A stretch of 64,000 nucleotides of DNA from assembly GCF_900115505.1 (NCBI RefSeq), contig NZ_FOWQ01000001.1:248001-312000 (forward strand), given 5' to 3'. Numbering within the stretch: the stretch's first letter is position 1; each line of letters starts with the position of its first letter. This document shows positions 1 through 7,689 of this stretch, in pieces. Under the pieces are notes generated by a model, which was not told the DNA's origin, did no database searches, and saw only the letters and a list, made by a program, of their open reading frames with translations. The DNA comes from Geodermatophilus dictyosporus (GTDB lineage Bacteria; Actinomycetota; Actinomycetes; Mycobacteriales; Geodermatophilaceae). The position numbers and the translations under genes were made by a program.

Positions 1-269
1 TCCTCGATGGCGCGCCGGTTCTCCGCCAGCGCCGCGGTGCGGCCCGGGCCGGGGGGCGCGGTGAAGAAGCCGCCCCGGCACAGGCTCGACACCCGCAGCC
101 CCGAGTCGGCCACCAGCGCGCAGGCCTTCTCCAGCCCCACGTCGGCGACCGGCTCGCGCCACAGCCCGACCGCGCCGATCCCGGCCGCGCGGGTGGCGTC
201 CAGCGCGTCGAGGAGGGATGCGTGCTTGACGGTGGCCTGGTTCAGCGACAGCCGCGGGTGCGCGCTCAC
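1..269 (-). CDS. Sugar phosphate isomerase/epimerase (partial, N-terminus only)
   Basis: This is the first 89 or so codons of a gene that runs off the left edge. The product starts VSAHPRLSLNQATVKHASLL and continues with a segment containing GIGAVGLWREPV and SGLRVSSLCRGG, which resembles the first strands of the xylose-isomerase-like TIM barrel (AP_endonuc_2 family). Such proteins isomerise or epimerise sugars or inosose intermediates in the cytoplasm. The GTG start overlaps the stop of the upstream DUF993 gene in a GTGA, so the two are translationally coupled and belong to the LacI-controlled operon. The exact substrate cannot be read from this fragment. Confidence 0.75.
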   Translation of the reverse strand, partial: MSAHPRLSLNQATVKHASLLDALDATRAAGIGAVGLWREPVADVGLEKACALVADSGLRVSSLCRGGFFTAPPGPGRTAALAENRRAIE

Positions 270-1447
270 GCGACCGGCTCCAGCGCCGGGACGGCGACGC
301 CGGCCAGCGCCAGCAGGCCGTTCCACCGGCGGGCCGCCAGCTCGGGGTCCTCCAGGACGCCGGCCGCGTCGGCCAGCCGGACCACCTCCGACAGGTGCGG
401 CAGGCTGCGGGCGCCGTGCAGCCCGCCGACCATCGCGAACGCCGGCTGGTGGCCGTTCAGCCAGGACAGGAAGGCGATGCCGGTCTTGTAGTACGCCGTC
501 GGCGCGGCGAACACCTGCCGGGACAGCGCCTCCGTGGGCCCGAGCAGCCGGCGGTAGCCGGCCGGGTCGCCGGCGTCGAGCGCGGCGATGGCGGCACCGG
601 CCACCGGTGCGATCGCGGCGAAGGCGCCCAGCAGGGCGTGCGAGAACCGCTCGCCGTCGCCGGCGATGAGGTCGACGTAGTGGAAGTCGTCGCCGGTGAA
701 CAGGTGCACGCCGTCGGGCAGCCGCCGCCGCAGCGCGACCTCCGCGTCGGCGTCGAGCAGGCTCATCTTGATGCCGCGCACCCGGTCGGCGTGCCGCTCC
801 AGGACGCGGACCACGACGTCGGCGGCCGTGCGGGTGTCGGCCGAGCCGAAGTAGCCGCGCAGCTGCGGGTCGAAGGCCTCGCCGAGCCAGTGCAGCAGCA
901 CCGGGCCCCCGGCGCGGGCCAGCACCTCGGCGTAGACCCGCTCGTAGTCGGCCGGGCCCTCGGCCACCCGCGCCAGGTGCCGGCTGGCCATGAGCACGAC
1001 CCCGGCGCCGCAGTCCTCGGCGGCGTGCAACTGCTCGACGTAGGCGTCGACCACCTGGGCCAGCGGGACGACGTCGTCGGCCAGGTGGTCGGTGTTCACC
1101 CCGACCACCAGCGCGCCGCCGACCGACCGCGCCTCGGCCGCGCTGCGCCGGACCAGCTCGCGGGTGGCGGCGGTGTCGAGGCCCATGTTGCGCTGCGCGG
1201 TGTCCATGGCGTCGGCCACGCCCAGCCCCCACGACCACAGGTGGTGGCGGTAGGCGAGGGTGGCGTCCCAGTCGACGTCGGCCGGCGCCCCCGGCACGTT
1301 CTCCCCGGACACGCGCGGGACGACGTGCGCGGCGGCGTAGGCGGTGCGCGACCGCAGCGGCGCCGCCGGGCGGCGCACCGCGGCCGGCTCGCCGAGCGGC
1401 AGCAGCCGGGTGCGCCCGTCGGTGTCCAGCAGGACGGCGGTGCTCAT
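266..1447 (-). CDS. DUF993 family protein (DHDPS/NAL-like TIM barrel)
   Basis: 393 residues. The sequence matches the actinobacterial DUF993 type, distantly related to the dihydrodipicolinate synthase/N-acetylneuraminate lyase superfamily; motifs such as GPVLLHWLGEAFDP and GIKMSLLDADAEVALRRRL suggest a TIM barrel with a candidate Schiff-base lysine in the GIKMS strand. The ATG overlaps the stop of the preceding Gfo/Idh gene (ATGA), and its own stop overlaps the next start, so three genes form one coupled operon. Neighbours (dehydrogenase, isomerase, LacI regulator, MHS transporter) suggest an aldolase or dehydratase step in breakdown of an unusual sugar or cyclitol. The reaction is inferred only; no DUF993 substrate is known to me. 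Confidence 0.8.
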   Translation of the reverse strand: MSTAVLLDTDGRTRLLPLGEPAAVRRPAAPLRSRTAYAAAHVVPRVSGENVPGAPADVDWDATLAYRHHLWSWGLGVADAMDTAQRNMGLDTAATRELVRRSAAEARSVGGALVVGVNTDHLADDVVPLAQVVDAYVEQLHAAEDCGAGVVLMASRHLARVAEGPADYERVYAEVLARAGGPVLLHWLGEAFDPQLRGYFGSADTRTAADVVVRVLERHADRVRGIKMSLLDADAEVALRRRLPDGVHLFTGDDFHYVDLIAGDGERFSHALLGAFAAIAPVAGAAIAALDAGDPAGYRRLLGPTEALSRQVFAAPTAYYKTGIAFLSWLNGHQPAFAMVGGLHGARSLPHLSEVVRLADAAGVLEDPELAARRWNGLLALAGVAVPALEPVA

Positions 1448-2610
1448 CGGGTCGCCACCTCGGCGTCGCTGTCCTGGATGCTGACGCGGCGGCCGGTGCG
1501 CGAGCTCTCCAGGCCGGCCTCGGCCAGCCGCACTCCGCGGGCGCCGGAGGCGAAGTCGTACGGGTGCGGGGCGTCCTCGACCACGTGCCGGACGAACTGC
1601 TCCCACTGCACCTTGAAGCCGTTCTCGACCGGGTCGTTGTCGGGGACCTCGAGCCAGCCGGCGCGGTAGTCGCGGGAGTCGGGGACGTCGGGGTTCCACA
1701 CCGGCTTCGGCGTGGCGTTGCGCGGCTGGATGCGGCAGCCGAACAGGCCGGCGACGGCCGACCCGTGGGTGCCGTCGACCTGGAACTCGACCAGCTCGCC
1801 GCGGTCGACGCGCACCGCCCAGCTGGAGTTGATCTGCGCGACCACGCCGCCCTCGAGCTCGAAGATCCCGTAGGCGGCGTCGTCGGCGGTGGCCGCGTAG
1901 GGCTCGCCGCGCTCGTCGACCCGGCTGGTGATGTGCGTGGTGGCCTTCGCGTACACCGACTCGACCCGGCCGAAGAGGTCCTCCAGCACGTAGTTCCAGT
2001 GCGGGAACATGTCGACGACGATCCCGCCGCCGTCCTCGGCCCGGTAGTTCCAGCTCGGGCGCTGCGCCGGCTGCCAGCCGCCCTCGAACACCCAGTAGCC
2101 GAACTCGCCGCGCACCGACAGCACCTGGCCGAAGAAGCCGGAGTCGAGCAGCCGCTTGAGCTTGAGCAGCCCCGGCAGGAACAGCTTGTCGTGGACGACG
2201 CCGTTCCTCACGCCGGCCGCCGCGGCCAGCTCGGCGAGCTCCACGGCCTCGGCGTGCGTCTCGGCGGTGGGCTTCTCGGTGTAGACGTCCTTGCCGGCCG
2301 CGATGGCCCGCCTGATCGCCGCGACCCGCGCCGAGGTGACCTGGAAGTCGGCGTAGACCTGCCACCGGTCGTCGGCCAGCGCCGCGTCGAGGTCGGTGGT
2401 CCAGTCCTCGATGCCGTGCCGCTCGGCGATCTCCTGCAGCGCGGCGGCGCGGCGGCCCACCAGCAGCGGCCGCACCTGCACCCGCTCGCCGGTGGAGAGC
2501 AGGACGCCGCCCTGCTCGCGGATGGCCAGGATCGACCGCAGCAGGTGCTGGCGGTAGCCCATCCGGCCGGTCACGCCGTTCATGACGATGCCGAGGGGTG
2601 CGGTGCCCAT
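1444..2610 (-). CDS. Gfo/Idh/MocA family oxidoreductase
   Basis: 388 residues. The N-terminus (IVMNGVTGRMGYRQHLL) is a dinucleotide-binding Rossmann segment, followed by the family EKP motif (DVYTEKPTAETHAEA, near residues 110-125) that carries the conserved lysine; the C-terminal half is the Gfo/Idh/MocA substrate domain. Such enzymes oxidise sugars, inositols or sugar acids with NAD(P). ATG was chosen because AGGAG lies about 7 bases upstream. The gene leads a coupled operon and is driven by a sigma-70-like promoter with a LacI-type operator just downstream of the -10. The first line of the protein resembles DapB (GVTGRMG), but the rest does not. Substrate unknown. Confidence 0.88.
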   Translation of the reverse strand: MGTAPLGIVMNGVTGRMGYRQHLLRSILAIREQGGVLLSTGERVQVRPLLVGRRAAALQEIAERHGIEDWTTDLDAALADDRWQVYADFQVTSARVAAIRRAIAAGKDVYTEKPTAETHAEAVELAELAAAAGVRNGVVHDKLFLPGLLKLKRLLDSGFFGQVLSVRGEFGYWVFEGGWQPAQRPSWNYRAEDGGGIVVDMFPHWNYVLEDLFGRVESVYAKATTHITSRVDERGEPYAATADDAAYGIFELEGGVVAQINSSWAVRVDRGELVEFQVDGTHGSAVAGLFGCRIQPRNATPKPVWNPDVPDSRDYRAGWLEVPDNDPVENGFKVQWEQFVRHVVEDAPHPYDFASGARGVRLAEAGLESSRTGRRVSIQDSDAEVATR

Positions 2611-2652
2611 GGTGGTCTCCTCGCGGTGGGGGAGCGCTGCCGTCGAGCGGCT

Positions 2653-2666
2653 GGAAAGCGCTTACC
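2653..2666. promoter_or_regulatory. LacI-family operator O1
   Basis: GGAAAGCGCTTACC is a near-palindrome around CGCTT of the LacI/GalR type. It lies 3 bases downstream of the -10 hexamer of the minus-strand dehydrogenase operon and in the divergent region with lacI, so a bound repressor would block initiation. Two other intergenic sites nearby share the pattern RGNAANCGCTTNCC. Confidence 0.75.
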
Positions 2667-2669
2667 GTC

Positions 2670-2698
2670 ACGATAGGGCAGCGGTGTGACGCAGGCAA
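2670..2698 (-). promoter_or_regulatory. Sigma-70-like promoter of the Gfo/Idh-DUF993-isomerase operon
   Basis: Read on the minus strand, TTGCCT (2698-2693) and TATCGT (2675-2670) are separated by 17 bases, and operator O1 follows directly. The start codon is about 60 bases further on, leaving room for a leader with the AGGAG ribosome site. Confidence 0.6.
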
Positions 2699-2768
2699 CC
2701 ACCTGCCGCCGCGGTCCGGTCCCGCCCGCGCCCCTCGCGCGGGGGAGGTCGGCCCGGCCCGGCGCCGC

Positions 2769-2774
2769 TAGACT
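2769..2774 (+). promoter_or_regulatory. -10 element of lacI, leaderless arrangement
   Basis: TAGACT sits only 6 bases before the GTG start of the LacI gene, and no Shine-Dalgarno sequence can fit between. This is the usual geometry of an actinobacterial leaderless transcript that begins at the G of GTG. Confidence 0.6.
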
Positions 2775-2780
2775 CCGTCC

Positions 2781-3842
2781 GTGCAGCCCGACGCCGATCC
2801 GCGGGCCCGGCGCGGCCCGGGCGGCGTCACCCTGCGCGACGTCGCCGAACGGGCCGGGGTGTCGCTGGCAACCGCTTCCCGGGTGCTCAACGGCAGCAGC
2901 CGGGTGGTCGGCCCCGACCTCGCCGCCCGCGTGGGCCGGGCGGCGGCCGAACTGCGGTACGCCGCGAACGGTCCCGCGCAGGCGCTGGCGCGCGCCACCA
3001 CCAACGTCGCGGGCCTGGTCGTGCACGAGGTCGACGACCCCTACTTCGCCTCGATCGCCGCCGGCGCGATGCGCGTGGCCACCGGGCACGGCCTGCTGAC
3101 GATGATGGCCAGCACCTCCCGCGACGCCGGCCGCGAGGTCGAGTACGTGCAGCGGTTCCAGGCCCAGCGCGTGCGCGCGGTGCTGCTGGCCGGCAGCGGC
3201 CGGATCGACGAGGGCGACGAGCTCGGCCGGGCGCTGGCCGACTTCGCCGACGGCGGCGGCCGGGTGGCGCTGGTCAGCGAGCACGACCTGCCCTTCGACA
3301 CGGTGCTGCCCGCCAACCGGCGGGGTGCGGCGTCCGTGGCGCGGCTGCTGCGCGACCTCGGCCACCGCGAGGTCGGCGTGCTGACCGGCCCGCGCGAGCT
3401 GCGCACGGTGGCCGACCGGCTCGGGGGCTTCCTCGACGGCTGGGAGCAGCTCGGCGGCGACCGCGGCGCCCCGGTGGTGGTCGAGGCCGACTTCTCCCGC
3501 GCCGGGGGCCACGCGGCGACGCTGTCGCTGTTCGCCCGGGCGCCGCGGGTCACCGCCGTCTTCGCGCTCAACGACCTCATGGCCGTCGGCGCGCTCAACG
3601 CGCTGCAGGCCGACCTCGGCCGGCGGGTGCCCGACGACGTCTCCGTGGTGGGCTTCGACGACCTGTGGTTCACCGGCGACCTGCAGCCCGCGCTCACCAC
3701 CGTGCGGCTGCCGCTGGAGGACATGGGTGCCCGCGCGATGGAGCTGGTGCTCTCGCCGCCGGCGGCCGACCCGCGCCGGGTGCCGGTCCCCGCGGAGCTC
3801 ATCGTCCGGGGCAGCACCGGCTCGGCCCGCCCGCCCGCCTAG
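2781..3842 (+). CDS. LacI family transcriptional regulator
   Basis: 353 residues. An N-terminal helix-turn-helix (GVTLRDVAERAGVSLATASR, about residues 14-34) with the hinge helix after VLNGSSRVVGPD is followed by a periplasmic-binding-protein-like sensor domain (residues 70-345) with the typical AVFALNDLMAVGALNAL and DVSVVGFDDLWF segments. It is expected to be a cytoplasmic sugar-responsive repressor. It is divergent from the dehydrogenase operon and close to operator-like sites O1, O2 and O3, so it probably controls both flanking catabolic operons and the transporter. The GTG start follows a -10 by 6 bases and is probably leaderless. A further operator match lies inside its own HTH codons. 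Confidence 0.93.
   Translation: MQPDADPRARRGPGGVTLRDVAERAGVSLATASRVLNGSSRVVGPDLAARVGRAAAELRYAANGPAQALARATTNVAGLVVHEVDDPYFASIAAGAMRVATGHGLLTMMASTSRDAGREVEYVQRFQAQRVRAVLLAGSGRIDEGDELGRALADFADGGGRVALVSEHDLPFDTVLPANRRGAASVARLLRDLGHREVGVLTGPRELRTVADRLGGFLDGWEQLGGDRGAPVVVEADFSRAGGHAATLSLFARAPRVTAVFALNDLMAVGALNALQADLGRRVPDDVSVVGFDDLWFTGDLQPALTTVRLPLEDMGARAMELVLSPPAADPRRVPVPAELIVRGSTGSARPPA
2867..2880. promoter_or_regulatory. Candidate intragenic operator O4 within lacI
   Basis: GGCAACCGCTTCCC fits the pattern of the three intergenic sites and lies 86 bases into lacI, across codons for Leu29 to Arg34. The Ala30 and Ala32 codons there are GCA and GCT, which are uncommon in this strongly GCC/GCG-biased gene. 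It could act as a roadblock for autoregulation, or be a coincidence of the conserved HTH residues. Confidence 0.4.
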
Positions 3843-3847
3843 GAGGA

Positions 3848-3900
3848 GGACCCTCCTGCCCCCACCGCTCGCGAGCTCGCGGCGGGTCCCTGCAGGAGGG
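3848..3900. repeat. Dispersed GC-rich palindromic repeat, copy 1
   Basis: The stretch just after lacI contains inverted arms CCCTCCTGC (3851-3859) and GCAGGAGGG (3892-3900) around a perfect inner palindrome CGCGAGCTCGCG (3870-3881). Bases 3848-3872 match the reverse complement of 15216-15240 at 23 of 25 positions, so this is one copy of a repeat family placed at convergent gene ends. Confidence 0.6.
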
Positions 3901-3922
3901 CCGTTCCAGCGCGTCACGGGCC

Positions 3923-3949
3923 GGGGGACGGCGGCGGCCGCCGTCCCCC
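3923..3949. terminator. Hairpin terminator between convergent lacI and MHS transporter
   Basis: GGGGGACGGCGGC and its exact reverse complement are separated by one base. A second palindrome, ACGGCGGCCGCCGT, follows at 3958-3971. Together they form a strong bidirectional stop signal between the convergent genes; there is no U-tract, as is usual in such genomes. Confidence 0.6.
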
Positions 3950-3984
3950 GGGTGGGGACGGCGGCCGCCGTGGGGGAGTGCGGG

Positions 3985-5376
3985 TCAGGCGGTGCCGACC
4001 TCCACGCGGGAGGCCTCGCCGGCCGGGCCCGGTGCCGGGGCCGGCCCGTCCAGCTCGCGCAGGTCCTTACGGGAGGTCTCCGGCGCCGACCAGGCGGCGA
4101 GGGCGGAGACGACGCACAGCAGGAAGGTCAGCCCGCCGATGACCAGCGGCACGTTCGTCGACCCGGGCGGGGAGATGAACGCGAACACCGAGGGCAGGAA
4201 GGCCACGAGCATCAGGCCGACGTTCTGCGAGACCGCGAAGCCGGTGACCCGGTGGCGGGTGGGGAACAGCTCCTGGAAGTAGCTGGCGAAGGTGGCGTTC
4301 CACAGCTGGTAGAGCACGCCGAACATCAGGATCGCCAGGACGACGGTCAGCACCACGTTGTTCCGGCCGACCGCGTACAGGTAGGCGAAGGACAGCACGC
4401 CGGCGCTCAGCGGGCCGACGATCATCAGCGGGCGGCGGCCGACCCGGTCGGACAGCTTGCCGAAGTAGGGGATCAGCGCGACGGCCGCGACGTTGGCCGC
4501 GAGCGGCAGCCAGAGGTAGGTGGCCGCGCTCATCCCGACGCCGTAGGCCTCGTTGGTGGCGTACGCGGTGCCGAAGACGACGACGGTGGTGCCGACGACG
4601 TTGGCCAGGGCCATGAGCACGCAGCGGACGATGGTGCCGCCGCTCTCGCGGACGACCTGGAGCACCGGGGTCTTGGGCGTGGCGTCCTTCGCGGCCTCCT
4701 CGAGGAAGACCGGCGTCTCGGCGACCCGGCGGCGGATGACGTAGCCCGCCACGATGACGACGAAGCTCAGCAGGAACGGGATGCGCCAGCCCCAGGTCTG
4801 GAAGGCCTGCTCCGACAGCAGCGCGGACAGGGGGATGAAGCTCGCGGCGGCGAGGATGGAGCCGGCCTGGGTGCCCTGCAGGCTGAAGCTGGCGTAGAAG
4901 CCGCGCCGGTCCGCGGGGGCGTGCTCGACGATCATCGCACTGGCGCCGCCGAGCTCACCGGCGACGGCGAAGCCCTGGACCAGCCGCAGCAGCACCAGCA
5001 GCGCGGGCGCCAGGAGGCCGACCTGGGCGTAGGTGGGCAGCAGGCCGACGGCCAGCGTCGAGACGCCCATGAGCATCATCGCGAGCACGAGGACGTTCTT
5101 GCGGCCGTGCCGGTCGCCCCAGCTGCCCAGGACGAAGGCGCCCAGCGGCCGGGCGACGTAGCCGACCGCGTAGGTGGCCAGGGAGGCGATGAGCGCCACC
5201 GTCGGGTCCTCGGACGGGAAGAACACGGCGGGGAACACCAGCGCGGCGGCCTGGCCGTAGATGGCGAAGTCGTAGTACTCGAGCGTGCTGCCGATCCAGC
5301 CGCTCATCGCGGCCTTGCGGGACATGACGCGGTCGTGGGCCGGCGGGCCCGACCGGTCGCGCATCTCTCCGTGCAT
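3985..5376 (-). CDS. MFS transporter, metabolite:H+ symporter (MHS) type
   Basis: 463 residues with about 12 hydrophobic segments. The opening SGWIGSTLEYYDFAIYGQAA and the loop motif GSWGDRHGRKNVLV are typical of the MHS branch (ShiA/ProP/citrate-like), inner-membrane proton symporters for organic acids, polyols or osmolytes; the second half has GKLSDRVGRRPL. ATG at 5376 was chosen for the AGGAGG four bases upstream; a second ATG four codons in is possible, while a longer open frame to 5490 has no ribosome site. The promoter carries operator O2 downstream of its -10, so the transporter belongs to the LacI regulon and probably imports the locus substrate. Confidence 0.87.
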   Translation of the reverse strand: MHGEMRDRSGPPAHDRVMSRKAAMSGWIGSTLEYYDFAIYGQAAALVFPAVFFPSEDPTVALIASLATYAVGYVARPLGAFVLGSWGDRHGRKNVLVLAMMLMGVSTLAVGLLPTYAQVGLLAPALLVLLRLVQGFAVAGELGGASAMIVEHAPADRRGFYASFSLQGTQAGSILAAASFIPLSALLSEQAFQTWGWRIPFLLSFVVIVAGYVIRRRVAETPVFLEEAAKDATPKTPVLQVVRESGGTIVRCVLMALANVVGTTVVVFGTAYATNEAYGVGMSAATYLWLPLAANVAAVALIPYFGKLSDRVGRRPLMIVGPLSAGVLSFAYLYAVGRNNVVLTVVLAILMFGVLYQLWNATFASYFQELFPTRHRVTGFAVSQNVGLMLVAFLPSVFAFISPPGSTNVPLVIGGLTFLLCVVSALAAWSAPETSRKDLRELDGPAPAPGPAGEASRVEVGTA

Positions 5377-5448
5377 GACGCCTCCTGGGTCGTCGACGAC
5401 TGGTCGCCGGGGTGCGGGGTCGGGCTCCGGCGGTGTCCGCTCCGGCCC

Positions 5449-5462
5449 GGTAAACGCTTGCC
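5449..5462. promoter_or_regulatory. LacI-family operator O2
   Basis: GGTAAACGCTTGCC matches O1 in pattern and lies 6 bases downstream of the probable -10 of the MHS transporter gene, the same architecture as at O1. Confidence 0.7.
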
Positions 5463-5468
5463 GAGGAC

Positions 5469-5497
5469 AGGGTGCTGTGACCCATGGCACGTGTCAA
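5469..5497 (-). promoter_or_regulatory. Promoter of the MHS transporter gene
   Basis: A consensus TTGACA (5497-5492, minus strand) is followed after 17 bases by a weak -10, CACCCT (5474-5469), then by operator O2. Confidence 0.5.
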
Positions 5498-5583
5498 GTA
5501 CGAGATGTGCCGTAGCTCACGGACGCCGGGATGCGGTTTGCAGCCCGGTGTCGGAGGAGGCGACGCGGCGAGCAGGACATGCG

Positions 5584-5597
5584 AGCAACCGCTTTCC
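5584..5597. promoter_or_regulatory. LacI-family operator O3
   Basis: AGCAACCGCTTTCC fits the O1/O2 pattern. It lies about 20 bases upstream of a possible -10 (TACGGT, 5617-5622) for the second Gfo/Idh gene, overlapping its -35 region, so repression here would act by blocking polymerase binding. Confidence 0.6.
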
Positions 5598-5654
5598 CAC
5601 GTGGCCTGCGCCACGCTACGGTGGCGGCGACCGTCGATCCGAGGAGGACGCCGC

Positions 5655-6827
5655 ATGGTCGCGCCCAGCCCGCACCGGGCCAGCCCCGTCCCCGCCGTCC
5701 TGGTGGGCGCGCACGGCCACGGCCGGTGGCACCTGGAGAACGTCGCCCGGGCCACCCGCGCGGGGGTGCCGGTGCGCCTGGCCGGCATCTGCGACACCCG
5801 CCCCCTGACCGCCGAGCAGCGCGTGCTGGCCGGCGACGTCCCGGTCGGCCCGCGGCTGGCCGAGCTGCTCGAGGTCACCGGCCCCGGCATCGCGATCGTC
5901 AGCACGCCGATCCACACGCACGCCGGGCTGGCGCTCACCGCGGCCCGCGCCGGGTCCGACGTCCTGCTGGAGAAGCCGCCCACGCCCACGCTGGCCGGCT
6001 TCGAGCAGCTCGCCGCCGACCTCGCCGGCACCGGCCGGCTGTGCCAGGTGGGCTTCCAGAGCCTGGGCTCGCGGGCCCTGCCGCAGGTGCGCGCGCTGGT
6101 GGCCGACGGTGCGATCGGCGAGGTGCTGGGCATCGGTGCCGCCGGCGCCTGGCAGCGCGACGCCGCGTACTACGGACGCGCGCCCTGGGCCGGCCGGCGC
6201 AGCCTCGACGGCGTCCCGGTGGTCGACGGCGCGCTGACCAACCCGTTCGCGCACGCCACCGCCACCGCGCTGGCGATCGACGGCGCCGCGGCCGTGGCCG
6301 ACGTGCAGGTGGAGCTGTACCGGGCCAACCCGATCGAGGCCGACGACACCTCGTGCCTGCGCGTGGTCACCGACCGCGGCACCGAGGTCACCGTGGCCGT
6401 GACCCTGTGCGCCGACCGCGACGTCGAGCCGTACCTCGTCGTGCACGGCACCCGCGGGCGCATCACGCTGCACTACCGCCCGGGGCTGGTCCGGCTCGAG
6501 CGGGGCGGGGAGGTGTCGACGACGGAGCACCCGGCCACCGACCTCCTCGAGGACCTCGTCGCCTCCGTCCGCGAGCCGGGCCGCCCGGTGCTGGTGCCGC
6601 TGGCCGCCACCCGCGCGTTCATGCAGGTGGTGGAGGCGGTCCGGCTCGCCACCGAGCCGCTCGAGGTGCCGTCGGCGCACCGGCGCGTCGGGACCGCGGG
6701 AGTGCACCCGCACGTCGTCGTCCCCGGTGTGGCCGACGCGGTCGAGCGGGCGGCCGCAGACCGTGCGCTGTTCTCCGAGCTCGGGCTGCCCTGGGCGCGG
6801 GCCGGGGCCGGGGCCGCCCGTGGCTGA
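5655..6827 (+). CDS. Gfo/Idh/MocA family oxidoreductase (second)
   Basis: 390 residues. The N-terminus (PAVLVGAHGHGRWHLENVAR) is the Rossmann region, followed by the EKP motif in DVLLEKPPTPTLAGFEQL (near residue 105), then the alpha/beta substrate domain. It should oxidise or epimerise a sugar or cyclitol with NAD(P). ATG was chosen for GAGGAGG at 5641-5647, 7 bases upstream; the open frame extends further but without a ribosome site. It overlaps the following DUF6807 gene by 8 bases. Only weakly similar to the first Gfo/Idh protein of the locus, so the two probably act on different intermediates. Operator O3 lies upstream. Confidence 0.88.
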   Translation: MVAPSPHRASPVPAVLVGAHGHGRWHLENVARATRAGVPVRLAGICDTRPLTAEQRVLAGDVPVGPRLAELLEVTGPGIAIVSTPIHTHAGLALTAARAGSDVLLEKPPTPTLAGFEQLAADLAGTGRLCQVGFQSLGSRALPQVRALVADGAIGEVLGIGAAGAWQRDAAYYGRAPWAGRRSLDGVPVVDGALTNPFAHATATALAIDGAAAVADVQVELYRANPIEADDTSCLRVVTDRGTEVTVAVTLCADRDVEPYLVVHGTRGRITLHYRPGLVRLERGGEVSTTEHPATDLLEDLVASVREPGRPVLVPLAATRAFMQVVEAVRLATEPLEVPSAHRRVGTAGVHPHVVVPGVADAVERAAADRALFSELGLPWARAGAGAARG

Positions 6828-7689
6828 CCGCCCGGTCGCGGTGCTGCGGGCCGGCGGGGTCGTCGTCGCCGAGTACCGCGACGGCCGCGACCTGGACCCG
6901 TCGCTGGCGCCCCGGCCGTACCTGCACCCGGTCACCACCCTGGGCGGGGTGCCGGTGAGCGACGCGCTGCCCGCCGACCACCCGTGGCACCTGGGGGTGT
7001 CGGTCGGCATCCCGGACGTCGGCGGCGCCAACCTCTGGGGCGGGCCGACCTACCTCCGCGACCGCGGCTACACCGCGCGCGCGGATCACGGCCGGGTGGA
7101 GTCCGCGGGCTTCTCCGCCCGCTCCCAGGGCGGACTCGACGAGGCGCTGCACTGGCTCGGCCCGGACGGGCGGCTGCTGCTCGGCGAGCACCGCCGGGTG
7201 CGGGCCCGCCCGGTCGCCGGCGGCTGGGAGCTGGGGTTCACCACCGTGCTGACCAACGCCACCGGCGGCGAGCTGGCGCTCGGCAGCCCGGCCACGAACG
7301 GGCGCCCCGGCGCCGGGTACGGCGGCTTCTCCTGGCGGCTGCCGCCCGCGGGGGAGCCGCACGTGCGCACCCCGGACGCGGAGGGGGAGGAGGCCGTGCA
7401 CGGCTCGCCCGCCGCGTGGCTGGCCTGGACCGACCGGGCGGCGGGCTGCACCGTCGTCCTCGCCGGTGCCGACGACGCCACCCGCGCCGACCCGTGGTTC
7501 GTGCGCGTGGCCGACTACCCGGGCCTCGGGTCCTCGCTGGCGGCCCGGCACCCGCTGCGGCTGCCGCCGGGCGGCACCGTGCGGCGGGCGTTCCGCGCCC
7601 TGGTGGCCGACGGCGACCCCGGGGACGACGCCGTCGCCGCGTGGGCCGGGGTCACACGCGTGCGAGCAGCTCCAGCACCCGTCCGGTGA
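6820..7689 (+). CDS. DUF6807 (PmoA-like) family protein
   Basis: 289 residues. The sequence has the features of the DUF6807 family, often labelled methane oxygenase PmoA: PYLHPVTTLGGVPVSDALPADHPWHLGVSVG near residues 28-60, and GGPTYL a little further on. The label is misleading; these are soluble proteins of sugar-catabolic operons, not membrane methane monooxygenase subunits. The GTG start lies inside the end of the Gfo/Idh gene (8-base overlap), so the two are coupled. The conserved histidines of the HPxxxxGG and DHPWH segments could bind metal or a sugar. Function unknown; a role in handling a glycoside or cyclic polyol is inferred from context. Confidence 0.8.
   Translation: MADRPVAVLRAGGVVVAEYRDGRDLDPSLAPRPYLHPVTTLGGVPVSDALPADHPWHLGVSVGIPDVGGANLWGGPTYLRDRGYTARADHGRVESAGFSARSQGGLDEALHWLGPDGRLLLGEHRRVRARPVAGGWELGFTTVLTNATGGELALGSPATNGRPGAGYGGFSWRLPPAGEPHVRTPDAEGEEAVHGSPAAWLAWTDRAAGCTVVLAGADDATRADPWFVRVADYPGLGSSLAARHPLRLPPGGTVRRAFRALVADGDPGDDAVAAWAGVTRVRAAPAPVR

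Noticed and set aside
2781-2880. The GTG and HTH region as a standard ribosome-bound start
   Set aside because: There is no Shine-Dalgarno within 12 bases, and the -10 is 6 bases away; a leaderless start explains it better.
6820-7689. Methane monooxygenase subunit (from the PmoA family label)
   Set aside because: The protein is soluble, has no membrane segments or particulate MMO motifs, and sits in a sugar locus; the label is a naming artefact of DUF6807.
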